In this document: positions 34,392-42,694 of the stretch, piece after piece
Layout of the letters: every line of letters begins with the position of its first letter
Position numbering within the stretch: the stretch's first letter is position 1
Assembly (NCBI RefSeq): GCF_002161285.1
Contig: NZ_NFHH01000005.1
Coordinates: 62,001-126,000 of the forward strand
Length of the DNA: 64,000 nucleotides
Reading direction: 5' to 3'
Source of the DNA: Blautia sp. An81
GTDB lineage: Bacteria; Bacillota; Clostridia; Lachnospirales; Lachnospiraceae
Position numbers and translations under genes: made by a program
Notes under the pieces: model-generated
The model's input: only the letters and a program-made list of their open reading frames with translations
Database searches by the model: none
Told to the model about the DNA's origin: nothing

Positions 34392-34501
34392 TCACTCTGT
34401 TATTTTTTCAGCAACTTCATCTTGTTCCAACTCAATCACGTCCAAAACGCCACAATTCAGGGCTTCTCAGATACGAACCAGCGTATGCCAAAGGGGTTTA
34501 T
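34392..34501 (-). pseudogene. Fragment of an XRE-type regulator with a premature stop
   Basis: The minus strand reads TLVRI-stop-EALNCGVLDVIELEQDE and then VAEKITE-stop. The second part is the typical C-terminal end of small XRE regulators (xRIxEALxCGVxDxIEL). The internal TGA replaces the Cys codon TGC/TGT expected in RICEAL. The HTH half is missing. Confidence 0.6.
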
Positions 34502-34695
34502 AGCTTATGTGTATTTATCCTCCTACCTTTTTCCCGGCGTCAGGGTTCCTGTTCCCATTATATCAAAATTCTTGCTATCCCACAAACAATTCTTGGCATA
34601 ACCGCGGTTACGTCTGGATCGCACTTTTCCTTTCTGTCTTATTCGATACTTATTGCTTATATTATATCCCATTAACGATACTTTCAAATTAGAAA
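34502..34695. other. AT-rich spacer without a recognised gene
   Basis: No convincing coding frame is present. TTCCTGTTCCCATTATATCAAAATTCTTG recurs in similar form near 40165-40200, marking this as a remnant shared between the two accessory parts. Confidence 0.4.
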
Positions 34696-34875
34696 CTACT
34701 GATTTCTTAATTTTTGAATAGTCAAGAAAATAATATCAAAAAGTATTCCAATCATTATACCAAATACGAATTCTTCATTCTTTTCCCCCTGTGCTACTTT
34801 CAATAATCTACATACGAATACTGTAATAATTGGAATAACTATATAGATTAGTTGTTTTAGATATTTATTTCTCAT
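34696..34875 (-). CDS. Small membrane protein of 59 residues
   Basis: An ATG at 34875 with GGGGTG upstream opens a frame starting MRNKYLKQLIYIVIPIITVF and continuing with VCRLLKVAQGEKNEE, then FGIMIGILFDIIFLTI. It has two hydrophobic helices joined by a charged loop. The design matches the neighbouring tiny membrane proteins. No family is recognised and the assignment rests on start signal and hydropathy only. Confidence 0.45.
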   Translation of the reverse strand: MRNKYLKQLIYIVIPIITVFVCRLLKVAQGEKNEEFVFGIMIGILFDIIFLTIQKLRNQ

Positions 34876-35065
34876 GGATTACACCCCATGCCAACACAAG
34901 TTTTAGTTGTCTTGATAGCAATGCCCCTGCAAAATACAGGCATCATTTATATCGTTCAAAGCCCTTACCCATTATTCTCCACCTTAACAGTTCACTTCTT
35001 TAACATATGATTAATTTTGTTATAGCTTAGACTTCATAATTGTGTACAGATAAAGCAGGATTGTT

Positions 35066-35257
35066 CTATTTCTTCAAATTTTCTATAAACCCGGAGATAG
35101 CGGATATAAGCCAACCCAAACCAATAATAATTAACGCAATTTTCCACCCGATACCATTATCAAAAACAAAGATAAATGTATATAGAGCGAACAAACTAAC
35201 AGGAATAGCAATTCCATATAACACCAAATGAAACTTCCTCTTTTTTTCTTTATCCAT
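35066..35257 (-). CDS. Small membrane protein of 63 residues
   Basis: The frame has a basic N-terminus (MDKEKKRKFH) and two hydrophobic helices (LVLYGIAIPVSLFALYTFIFV and IALIIIGLGWLISAISGFI). It starts behind GAGGGGAG. Its function is unknown. It sits among other small membrane proteins of this AT-rich segment. Confidence 0.6.
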   Translation of the reverse strand: MDKEKKRKFHLVLYGIAIPVSLFALYTFIFVFDNGIGWKIALIIIGLGWLISAISGFIENLKK

Positions 35258-35298
35258 TTATTCTCCCCTCATTAACTTCAAATTCGACAACTTAGGAT

Positions 35299-35919
35299 TT
35301 ATAACTTAACAAATTTATTTGCTAAGTTATATACTTGATTGATTTCTTTGCTCTCCAACTTCCAATTATTTAGTTCAGTTTTTATCAGTTCTGAATACTT
35401 TTTGCTTATATCCCTTAAAGCGTTACCTACCGATTTTCTGACATATTCGCTGGAATCCTCTCTCAAATCAGCTAATCGTTCAATCGCTTCCATAGGATTT
35501 TCTTTGAAATAAGGTCTACTTGTCCAAATTCTTAAACCTTCTGTAACCGCCCTTCTAGTATTAGGATTGCTGCTTTTCAACCATTCATCAATAATAGGAA
35601 TAGCATTTTCGTATCCTTTTTTCTTACAGCACTCATCAAAGGATTTTGCTAATACTTCCTGAACTCTCCAGTTATCATCATTAGAAACTGTATCTCTCAT
35701 AAAAGCTAAAACATTATCATCTTCTGATAGATACCCAAAAAGAAATACGGCATACATTCTTACTTGATATACCATAGATTTGTATGCTAAAAACGCCAAC
35801 TTTTTGACAAATTCAGTATCATGAGATTTATAATCACTTAATGCTCTACTTTCTTCCAGCTTAAAACCATTTTCTGTCAAAGAAAATTCTCTCTCTAAAC
35901 CAACAATATACTCATTCAT
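35299..35919 (-). CDS. HEAT-repeat protein, AlkD-like DNA alkylation repair family
   Basis: This 206-residue all-helical protein has HEAT-like repeats: YQVRMYAVFLFGYL, NWRVQEVLAKSFDECC, NPNTRRAVTEGLRIWTSR and EYVRKSVGNALRDISKK. These match the AlkC/AlkD-like group, some of which are DNA glycosylases for alkylated bases, while many have no known activity. I cannot confirm the catalytic Asp/Trp set. It lies in the AT-rich accessory stretch, next to a GNAT enzyme. Confidence 0.75.
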   Translation of the reverse strand: MNEYIVGLEREFSLTENGFKLEESRALSDYKSHDTEFVKKLAFLAYKSMVYQVRMYAVFLFGYLSEDDNVLAFMRDTVSNDDNWRVQEVLAKSFDECCKKKGYENAIPIIDEWLKSSNPNTRRAVTEGLRIWTSRPYFKENPMEAIERLADLREDSSEYVRKSVGNALRDISKKYSELIKTELNNWKLESKEINQVYNLANKFVKL

Positions 35920-35980
35920 ATAAACTTATCCCTACACAACTTCCAATTTTCTGCTCTACAACTTAGGATTTGTCAGTCTG

Positions 35981-36433
35981 TTATAATTCTTTTACCATTT
36001 GCATTTCTTTGAATTGCATACCCAAGAATGTATATTCAATCTCTTTGATTTCCTCAAATCCGATAGACGCATACATTTTGCGTGCCACTGTATTTTCCAA
36101 TGATACACTGATATACAGTTTGTCAGCATTATGTTTTTCTTTGAAGTAATCAAGAAATGCTCGTGCTGCCATTTTTCCATAACCTTTTCCTTGAAACTGC
36201 TTACCAATCATAAAACGACTCATAGACCATCCAGGAAAAGTATCGTCATAATCATACAGCACAAATCCCACCATCGTTTCTTTGTGGTAGATGCCCAAAG
36301 TATAAAGTCCATCCTCGTAAGCTGCCTCAACCAATGACTGTTTATTGTCTGCGACAAATCCCTCTTGGCTGTCATCAACGGTCAACGATATACAATCCCA
36401 GTAGTTAGATTTGTCAATTTTTCTAAATTCCAT
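35981..36433 (-). CDS. GNAT N-acetyltransferase (BltD-like)
   Basis: This acetyl-CoA-dependent transferase of about 150 residues has motif A in RFMIGKQFQGKGYGKMAARAFLDYF (Q/R-x-x-G-x-G/A) and motif B in LYISVSLENTVARKMYASIGFEE. MEFRKIDKSNYWDCISL resembles spermidine-type acetyltransferases such as BltD. The frame extends upstream over the ASCH gene end, but GGAG before ATG 36433 fixes the start. The substrate is not determinable. Confidence 0.85.
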   Translation of the reverse strand: MEFRKIDKSNYWDCISLTVDDSQEGFVADNKQSLVEAAYEDGLYTLGIYHKETMVGFVLYDYDDTFPGWSMSRFMIGKQFQGKGYGKMAARAFLDYFKEKHNADKLYISVSLENTVARKMYASIGFEEIKEIEYTFLGMQFKEMQMVKEL

Positions 36434-36449
36434 TTTCAACTCCGCTCCT

Positions 36450-36758
36450 TCATACTTGCTCTTTGAAAACGACAGAAAATTCTTCACATACAACTTTCAT
36501 ATCAGAAGTGAATTTCAGTCCTACTTCATTCAGACATTCGGCAAAGAATTTTTCATGCACTTCTCGCCAATAATCTAAGGATTTATCTCCTTCACCTTCT
36601 TTATATGCGTGTTCTGCTGTTACCTCGCTAAATGGGACAACAGTCACTTTATGGGTTTGAATAACGCATACGCCATTGTCGTTAGAGTCTAAAACAACAC
36701 TATACGCTCCTACTTTTGGCAGAGGTTCATTTTCCAATTTATCGATTTCTATATTCAC
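36450..36758 (-). pseudogene. ASCH-domain protein lacking its N-terminal third
   Basis: This 102-residue frame matches the C-terminal two thirds of an ASCH domain: ENEPLPKVGAYSVVLDSNDN, CVIQTHKVTVVPFSEV, AEHAYKEGEGDKSLDYWREVH. ASCH proteins are normally about 140-150 residues, and the start, with the K-x-x-T/S RNA-pocket region, is missing. The ATG at 36758 has no good ribosome site. It may be a truncated, inactive gene. Confidence 0.6.
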
Positions 36759-37066
36759 ATTATATCAGTTAAAAATCAGCCATTCAATGAAATTCATAGG
36801 GTAGCCACCTTTTTCGTGTACCATTCCGTCACCCCCCCTTTTATTCCCCCTATGCCCGAACTCCCATAGAAGGAAAGGATCATTTTCTCATATGGGATTT
36901 TTCTGTTTCTAGAAAAATCTGTTTTGGGGTTAGAAACAAGGCCGGCTAGATCCTGTTTTTGCTTATTTGTCAATTCTTAATCTCAAAAAATCCCACACCA
37001 CATTTTCTGTGATGTGAGATTCTCTTAACTTAATGCCATTGTCCACGGGGCATACCGTCTTTCTTC
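36759..37066. other. Intergenic spacer with one terminator
   Basis: At 36985-37021 the minus strand has TCTCACATCACAG paired with GTGGTGTGGGA and then TTTTTTGAG, a terminator for the lipoprotein esterase. I see nothing coding in the rest. Confidence 0.6.
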
Positions 37067-38131
37067 TTATTCAGAACCTGCATTTCTCTCCCAGAAGCTG
37101 ACCGCCTCATCGATCCAGCCTTCTGCCACAGTTCCTTCCCCCAGGCCGAACCCATGCCTCAGGCCATCAAACACCTGGATTTCTGCATCTGTTCCATTTT
37201 CCTGTATCCGGCTGATGTAATCTTCCATAGAACGATAAGAAGCGATCCCGTCATTAGTTCCCACACAGGCGTAAGTGGGCGATTCATTGCCTGTCACATC
37301 CGAAAGGCCTGTATACTCCATGATCACGGCTGCCGGAGCCGGATATTCTTCCTCTCCGAATGCCGCTGTTCCATAGGATCCCAGCCAGGCCGCCATACGT
37401 GCTCCTGCAGAGCCGCCCCAAAGGGAGTAATCCGTCATATCAATCTGAAGTTCATCTGCGTTTTCATGGAGAAAGGCGATGGCTCTTGCCAGATCTTCAC
37501 AGGCCGTATCTGCTCCTGGCCGGTAGATCAGTGCAAAAGCATTGTATCCTTTTTGGGACAGTTCCATTGCATGGGGAAAGCTGTCATGCATGGCAGCCAC
37601 ATAGACAAAACCTCCTCCTGCATTGATCACTGCAGTCTTTGCTCCCGGCTCTCCCCGGAAGAAAAAGAGCCCTGTATTTTCCTTGTCAGGATCTTCCGCC
37701 TTTTCTTCATCTGTATAAATGTCATAGAAAATCTCCTCTCCTGACTCCACCTGATCTTTCAGATAATTTGCAATCTCCACCGTACGGTCTGGATTCACAT
37801 TGTTATACCAGGTCAGGATCTCTCCCACATCCTGTAGTTCCAGATCCTCATCAATCGTCCGGTCCACAGGAAAAATCAGTCTCCCGTAATCTCCAAATAC
37901 CGGATCATTGATCACATCCATAACCTTTGTCTCTAAGGTATAATCCTCCTCCTCACCACTGCTCCCGTTCTCTACAGTTTCAGCTTTCTCTGAAGGGTTT
38001 GCATCTGATGAATCTGTCCGGGAGCTCTCCTCTGTCTGGCCGCAGCCTGACAGAAGCAGCATAAAAGACAGAACCCCGGACAAAAGGATAACCCTAAGAC
38101 TGTTTCTGTAAATGTGCCATGTTTTTCCCAT
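37067..38131 (-). CDS. Lipoprotein alpha/beta-hydrolase (esterase/lipase-like)
   Basis: This exported hydrolase of about 354 residues has a signal peptide and lipobox (LSFMLLLSGCGQ, Cys lipid-modified), then an acidic Ser/Glu linker. The hydrolase fold has the oxyanion motif INAGGGFVYVAAMHD, nucleophile in LWGGSAGARMA, the acidic residue in GTNDGI and His in DGLRHGFGLG. This is the acetyl-esterase/BD-FAE-type family, which often removes acyl groups from carbohydrates. AGGAGG precedes ATG 38131. Anchoring should place it outside the membrane. A decayed relative lies directly upstream. Confidence 0.85.
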   Translation of the reverse strand: MGKTWHIYRNSLRVILLSGVLSFMLLLSGCGQTEESSRTDSSDANPSEKAETVENGSSGEEEDYTLETKVMDVINDPVFGDYGRLIFPVDRTIDEDLELQDVGEILTWYNNVNPDRTVEIANYLKDQVESGEEIFYDIYTDEEKAEDPDKENTGLFFFRGEPGAKTAVINAGGGFVYVAAMHDSFPHAMELSQKGYNAFALIYRPGADTACEDLARAIAFLHENADELQIDMTDYSLWGGSAGARMAAWLGSYGTAAFGEEEYPAPAAVIMEYTGLSDVTGNESPTYACVGTNDGIASYRSMEDYISRIQENGTDAEIQVFDGLRHGFGLGEGTVAEGWIDEAVSFWERNAGSE

Positions 38132-38150
38132 ACCTCTTCCTCCTGATTTT

Positions 38151-38917
38151 TTATCCTTCTGCAAATATACTGCCAAGCCACTGATCATATCCGTCTATCC
38201 AGCCCCCTTCTGCTCCGAAACCATGGGGCATTCCTTCCAGCACATGGGATTCTACAGATACTCCTGCTTCTTCCAAAGCCTGGATACATTCTTCAAATTC
38301 CCCTACAAAAGGATCCCTGGTCCCGTATGCAAAATAGGTAGGCGGAAAATCCCATAACTGCAATATCTTCCTGATCGATTCCGTATTCCTCTCCGTGGCT
38401 TCTGACAAACCGGACAGCCCGGGCAAGATCCAAGGCTCCTTCTTCCTGGGTATATGGCCTTAATCTGTAGTCCACCACAAAGCTCTGATAGCCCCGCTGG
38501 CTGAGCGCTTCCGCCACAGGAGTTCCCTCATACTGGTCACTTCGGTATTGGAAGGCTCCCCCTGCGCAGATCAGTACAGCGCCTTTAACCTCTGTTCCCT
38601 CGGGCACAGGAAATGTTCTCACTGTAGGACGGAAGCCGGGGTCATCTGCATAACCGCCATTGTTTTCCGTATACTCTGTTTCTGAAGGCATATTGCCTTC
38701 CTCCCACAGATAGAAGTTCTGGCGTGTCCCTGCATCCACCTGCCCATGAGCTGCTGTCTGGATCTCACTGTTTTCTCCGGTACTGCTTTTCGAGCATATA
38801 AGTCTTTGCCTCCGGATTGGAACGGGTGGCCTTCACAGTTCCAGGCACTACAAGGTTAACGTCGGATTTCATGATTCCCAGATCCAGAATAGAAAATCGT
38901 ATTCCATAGTTGCTCAT
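38151..38917 (-). pseudogene. Composite pseudogene: MBL-fold N-terminus joined to a broken esterase
   Basis: ATG 38917 with AGGAGG opens 50 codons (DLGIMKSDVNLVVPGTVKAT) that resemble the start of lactonase-like metallo-beta-lactamase-fold proteins, then a stop. In another frame an alpha/beta-hydrolase begins (VRTFPVPEGTEVKGAVLICA, AGGAFQYRSDQYEG) and reaches its nucleophile elbow AVMGFSA. There the frame shifts and about 60 residues are missing. The third frame resumes PPTYFAYGTRDPF...GMPHGFGAEGGW, the acid and His part. Three frames are needed and none gives a working enzyme. Confidence 0.75.
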
Positions 38918-39251
38918 CTTTCCTTCCTCCTGACCCTGCCGTTTTCAAATTTGTATAATTTATACAACCCCTTCTGACTTTGTAGATAATTATAGAATAT
39001 TTACAAAGTCTTCAGAATATCCAGTTGGTTTTCCGGTATATACCCAAAGGTTTTATTCCTGGGATCAGCGAGCCAAGCGGACATGTATCTGGGATCAGCT
39101 ATAGCCGGTATTGCAGGTGTGTCTCCCTCCCGGTGGATTTTTTATCCTACAGGGCAATCCCAAGGACTTTCCTGTAGAGAATATAGAAAAAGCCGTCCAT
39201 TACTGAACGGCTGGAAATAGAAAAGGAACGTCTATCTGGGCGTTCCATGAT
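38918..39251. other. Intergenic region with tandem terminators and a coding-like scrap
   Basis: Two terminators for the CPBP gene lie on the minus strand: GGAACGCCC...GACGTTCC then TTTTCT at 39226-39247, and AGCCGTTCAGTAATGGACGGCT then TTTTT at 39191-39213. On the plus strand 39108-39204 reads PPGGFFILQGNPKDFPVENI up to a stop, an unassigned gene end without a start. Confidence 0.55.
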
Positions 39252-40079
39252 CTACTTGCGATATTCCATTTTTTGTAAAATGACGTTACGCGACTTTTCG
39301 TTGCTTTTTAGAAAAAGCAGAAATAGTAATGTCAATGCTATATTTATGGTTAAAACGACTATGCTTCCTTCCATTTTAGGCATTCCACCAGATAGCAGTG
39401 TGTTTCCAGTAAAAACTGTTGTGAACAGATGTGGATAATCGTCTGCCAGCGAAACAGCGCCGAAAATAATTCCTCCAACACCATTCCAGACAAAATGCAT
39501 CATCACGGGAGCAATCAGTGATTGGATATATTCTAATACCGTAGTCATTAAAATACTCATCGTAATAACATTTAGTACTGACACAATACCTGCTTCAAAG
39601 GCACCTCCATGCATAAAGGTAAACAATGCCGTAGTAACAACCATTGCCGCAACCACATTATAGTTACGCTTTATCATTTGGTAGAGATAACCTCGCACCA
39701 ATAATTCCTGCATGATTGTGTTTATAAGTGCGGAAAGCAGCCATAGCCATAACATTGGAAAAGTGTCAGTGGCTGTAATTCTCATTACCCCCAGTCCAGC
39801 TAAAATTATGATGGCAGCACCCAGCCAAAGGACACCCGTCCCAAAGCCGATGCAAACACTTCTGAATGGCTTGGAGATGATATGCATTTCTATTTTTCGT
39901 TTCTCCATTAGCCAGAAGATCAGAGTTAAACCCACAACACATAGAAACGGAATAAGTTCAGCCCAAAATCTCCAAACTGCACCATTTGGGGAATCGGGAA
40001 TAGGTAACAATCCGGCTAAAACAGCCCATCCAACAAAGAAAAAAATTGCTTTTGTTACTGTAATAAATAACTTCTTCAT
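39252..40079 (-). CDS. CPBP-family intramembrane metalloprotease-like protein (Abi)
   Basis: This 275-residue integral membrane protein of the CAAX/CPBP (Abi) family shows three conserved sites: INTIMQELLVRGYLYQ (usually EExxxR; here the first Glu is Gln), FTFMHGGAFEAG (HxxxxE-like) and MMHFVWNGVGG (HxxxN/D-like). Members process prenylated or bacteriocin-related peptides or protect against bacteriocins. The Gln change may reduce proteolysis. It is followed by two tandem terminators and stands alone on its strand. Confidence 0.8.
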   Translation of the reverse strand: MKKLFITVTKAIFFFVGWAVLAGLLPIPDSPNGAVWRFWAELIPFLCVVGLTLIFWLMEKRKIEMHIISKPFRSVCIGFGTGVLWLGAAIIILAGLGVMRITATDTFPMLWLWLLSALINTIMQELLVRGYLYQMIKRNYNVVAAMVVTTALFTFMHGGAFEAGIVSVLNVITMSILMTTVLEYIQSLIAPVMMHFVWNGVGGIIFGAVSLADDYPHLFTTVFTGNTLLSGGMPKMEGSIVVLTINIALTLLFLLFLKSNEKSRNVILQKMEYRK

Positions 40080-40291
40080 ATTACGACACCTCTATTATGA
40101 TACGAATATTGAAAAAATCTTCTTCAATATTTCTATTTATTTTTCGCCCTGCCTTTCTCCCTGTTCCGGAGTTTCTGTTCCCCATTATATTAAAATTCTT
40201 GAAAAGCGGTCAATCGTAAAGACTAACCGCTTGTATGTAATGCATATCAAATGGATAAAGCAGAACAGCCAGCCGGGAACAACAAAATAAT

Positions 40292-40495
40292 TTATTTAAA
40301 AACAAAAATATCTTCTATGGGAGCTTTCACAGCTCTTGAAATATCAATGGCCAGTTTCAGGGAAGGATTATACTGGGCTTTTTCCAATCTCATAATGGTT
40401 TCCCGCCGGACCCCTACGATCTCGGCCAGCTGTTCCTGGGTAAGTCCCTGTGCCGTGCGATATACTTTTAAATTACAAACAAAATCTGCACCCAT
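40292..40495 (-). CDS. Small XRE-family HTH regulator
   Basis: This 67-residue protein is almost only a Cro/CI-type HTH (LKVYRTAQGLTQEQLAEIVGVRRETIMRLEKAQYNPSLKLAI). It ends AVKAPIEDIFVFK, the standard tail of this compact group. It is 3 bp downstream of a small membrane-protein gene, the usual pairing. The sequence after it (CAGAACAGCCAGCCGGG) repeats the one after the XRE gene at 33549. Confidence 0.87.
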   Translation of the reverse strand: MGADFVCNLKVYRTAQGLTQEQLAEIVGVRRETIMRLEKAQYNPSLKLAIDISRAVKAPIEDIFVFK

Positions 40496-40498
40496 GAT

Positions 40499-40804
40499 CT
40501 ACTCTCCTTTTTCATAACGGTACAGGAAATAATTGCTGAGGAAAAGGACCAGGGCATAAATAAAGGAAACAGAAATCAGCATGAAGATGGCACACCATTC
40601 TACATTTCGGGAAAACATCCCAAGTCCCATAAGCCATATGACTATGAACAATAAACGGAATCCTGTCTTATATGCTTTTAATTGTGCTTTTCGCCTGTTT
40701 TCCTGAAAAAGCTCATCTTCTAAAGTGTGAGAGAGTTTTCCTTCAAAATTTCCATAATACTGGAACTTCTGACCAAAATCATATATGCTTAAAGACAGAA
40801 ACAA
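40499..40804 (-). CDS. Small two-helix membrane protein paired with XRE, start uncertain
   Basis: This frame of about 101 residues has a soluble N-terminal part (QYYGNFEGKLSHTLEDELFQENRRKAQLKAYKTG) and two hydrophobic helices (FRLLFIVIWLMGLGMF and IFMLISVSFIYALVLFLSNYFL). It forms a unit with the XRE gene below it. Only a TTG without ribosome site is available as start, and the 5' end nearly meets the divergent LysR gene. The N-terminus may be trimmed or non-standard. Confidence 0.55.
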   Translation of the reverse strand: MFLSLSIYDFGQKFQYYGNFEGKLSHTLEDELFQENRRKAQLKAYKTGFRLLFIVIWLMGLGMFSRNVEWCAIFMLISVSFIYALVLFLSNYFLYRYEKGE

Positions 40805-40827
40805 CAGAAAGGAAGGTATATCATCTT

Positions 40828-41697
40828 ATGGAAATCCGTGTTTTAAAATACTTTTTAATGGTTGCCAGGGAAGAAAATATTACAAAAGCTGCCAACCTGC
40901 TTCATATTACCCAGCCTACTCTTTCCCGGCAGCTTATACAGCTGGAAGAGGAACTGGGAACCACTCTTTTCCACAGGAGCAAGTATCGGATAGTCCTTAC
41001 GGAAGATGGTATGCTGCTGAAGCGGCGGGCTCAGGAGATCATAGAACTTGCAGATAAGGCAAAAAAAGAATTATCCCATGAAGCAGAAGCCCTTTCCGGG
41101 GAAATCTTTTTCGGCTGTGCCGAAACCCGGAACATGACCTTTCTCTCCCGGAAAATGGCAGCTTTCCGGGAAAAATATCCCCTTGTCCATTATAATATCT
41201 ACAGTGCAACGGCTGATGACCTGAAGGACCGGATAGAAAAAGGACTTCTTGATATCTGTCTGTTCACGGAGCCTGTGGATATTGGGAAATATGAGTTTCT
41301 CCGTCTGGAAAAGAAAGAGGTGTGGGGCGTACTGGTACGGAAGGACTCTCCCCTTGCTTCTAAAGAAACTGTGACGCCGGAGGATCTGGCAAAAGTTCCG
41401 CTTCTGATGTCACGGAGAGAAATGGTACAAAACGAACTGGCCAACTGGTTCGGGGACTTTTACGATCAGCTTGACGTGGCAGCCAACTATAATCTGATCT
41501 TAAATGCCGCAGACATGGTGAAAAACCATATTGGAGTCGCTCTGTGCTTTTATATTGAAAATATCTCCAATGACCTGTGTTTTATTCCTTTTTCCCCAGC
41601 ATTGGAGACCGGCGCCGTTCTGGCCTGGAAGAAAAATTTTGTCTTCTCCGCTGCTGCAACAAAATTTATTCATTACATAAAAGACTCCGTTTTCTAA
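40828..41697 (+). CDS. LysR-family transcriptional regulator
   Basis: This 289-residue LysR protein has an N-terminal HTH (MEIRVLKYFLMVAREENITKAANLLHITQPTLSRQLIQLEEELG) and a two-lobed effector domain. The frame extends upstream, but AGGAAGG before ATG 40828 is decisive. It lies about 180 bp upstream of the urease promoter in the same direction, so control of urease is possible though not shown. Its effector is unknown. Confidence 0.9.
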   Translation: MEIRVLKYFLMVAREENITKAANLLHITQPTLSRQLIQLEEELGTTLFHRSKYRIVLTEDGMLLKRRAQEIIELADKAKKELSHEAEALSGEIFFGCAETRNMTFLSRKMAAFREKYPLVHYNIYSATADDLKDRIEKGLLDICLFTEPVDIGKYEFLRLEKKEVWGVLVRKDSPLASKETVTPEDLAKVPLLMSRREMVQNELANWFGDFYDQLDVAANYNLILNAADMVKNHIGVALCFYIENISNDLCFIPFSPALETGAVLAWKKNFVFSAAATKFIHYIKDSVF

Positions 41698-41876
41698 CGG
41701 TTTCGTGTATAATTCACTTATATTTTGTATCCAGGTCCTTTTATCTTTGGTATTTTTCACAAAGAATTTTAAAAACCCCAAAAAATTATTCATAGTATTC
41801 CGATTTTCTGCTGATCAGATATTTTTTAATATGTATAAAAATACTTTTTTCTCAATAAAGAAATAAGAACTTTTAT

Positions 41877-41905
41877 TTGACATCTTTCTTCTCCCATGCT
41901 ACTAT
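41877..41905 (+). promoter_or_regulatory. Urease operon promoter
   Basis: TTGACA (41877-41882) and TACTAT (41900-41905) are 17 bp apart. The expected start of transcription, about 41912, lies at the edge of the terminator-like hairpin. Confidence 0.75.
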
Positions 41906-41914
41906 CTCTCCCAT

Positions 41915-41957
41915 AAAGGCAAAGACGCCGAAAGAAGCGTCTTTGCCTTTTTTTATT
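41915..41957 (+). terminator. Promoter-proximal intrinsic terminator/attenuator before ureA
   Basis: AAAGGCAAAGACGC pairs with GCGTCTTTGCCTTT around CGAAAGAA, followed by TTTTTATTTTT. It ends about 25 bp before ureA. It may attenuate urease expression, or protect the mRNA 5' end. Confidence 0.7.
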
Positions 41958-41981
41958 TTTATGCGCAAGGAGGAAGAAAGT

Positions 41982-42284
41982 ATGAGACTGACACCTAAGG
42001 AACAGGAAAAACTCCTGCTTCATCTGGCCGGAAATCTGGCAAAAGAGCGGAAAGCCAGAGGACTGAAGCTGAACTACCCGGAAGCGGTAGCCTATATCAG
42101 TTCGGAATTAATGGAAATGGCCAGAGACGGTAAGGAGGTTACAGAACTTATGCATCTGGGAACAAAGCTTCTTTCCAGAGACGATGTAATGGAAGGAGTG
42201 GCCGATATGGTCTCAGAAGTACAGGTGGAAGCCACCTTCCCTGACGGAACCAAAATGGTCACCGTACACAACCCTATTCAGTAA
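41982..42284 (+). CDS. ureA: Urease gamma subunit
   Basis: This 100-residue structural subunit of urease, which hydrolyses urea to ammonia and carbamate, begins [20 protein letters not shown]. It includes [21 protein letters not shown] and ends with the [14 protein letters not shown]-type segment ([20 protein letters not shown]), all family-typical. AGGAGG lies 8 bp before ATG 41982; an in-frame ATG at 41961 precedes the ribosome site and is rejected. It is first of eight ure genes. Confidence 0.96.
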   Translation: MRLTPKEQEKLLLHLAGNLAKERKARGLKLNYPEAVAYISSELMEMARDGKEVTELMHLGTKLLSRDDVMEGVADMVSEVQVEATFPDGTKMVTVHNPIQ

Positions 42285-42304
42285 TGCGATCAGGAGGTAA
42301 CGCA

Positions 42305-42664
42305 ATGAAAATCGGAGAAATCATGCCCTTGGAAAGGGAAATTACATTAAATGAAGGGAAGCCTTCCCTTACGCTGATGGTCACAAATACCGGAGACCGT
42401 CCTGTGCAGGTAGGGTCTCATTTTCATTTCTTTGAAGTAAACCGCTGTCTGTCCTTTGACAGGGAAAAAGCCTATGGCTTCCATCTGGATATTCCTTCGG
42501 GAACTTCTGTCCGTTTTGAACCGGGAGAGGAAAAGGAAGTTGTCCTCACTGCCATGGGAGGCACCAGGCGGATCTTCGGACTGAACGATCTGACCTGCGC
42601 CCAGGCTGTGGAAGGGACAAAAGCCGCTTCCATGGAAAAGGCAAAGCAGAAAGGATTCCTTTAA
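42305..42664 (+). CDS. ureB: Urease beta subunit
   Basis: This 119-residue beta subunit has [20 protein letters not shown] and [18 protein letters not shown]-like [20 protein letters not shown], the family core. It packs with UreA and UreC in the (alpha-beta-gamma)3 enzyme. It has an AGGAGG ribosome site 20 bp downstream of the ureA stop. The separate ureA and ureB genes follow the usual bacterial arrangement, not the Helicobacter fusion. Confidence 0.96.
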   Translation: MKIGEIMPLEREITLNEGKPSLTLMVTNTGDRPVQVGSHFHFFEVNRCLSFDREKAYGFHLDIPSGTSVRFEPGEEKEVVLTAMGGTRRIFGLNDLTCAQAVEGTKAASMEKAKQKGFL

Positions 42665-42694
42665 AATACACAAACTAATCTTGGAGGTATGAAT

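Noticed and set aside
39252-40079. Bacteriocin immunity function of the CPBP protein
   Set aside because: No bacteriocin or peptide precursor gene is nearby, and the first active-site Glu is Gln, so the role is left open.
41700-41980. Nickel/cobalt riboswitch before the urease genes
   Set aside because: The transcript starts next to the terminator, leaving no room for an aptamer.
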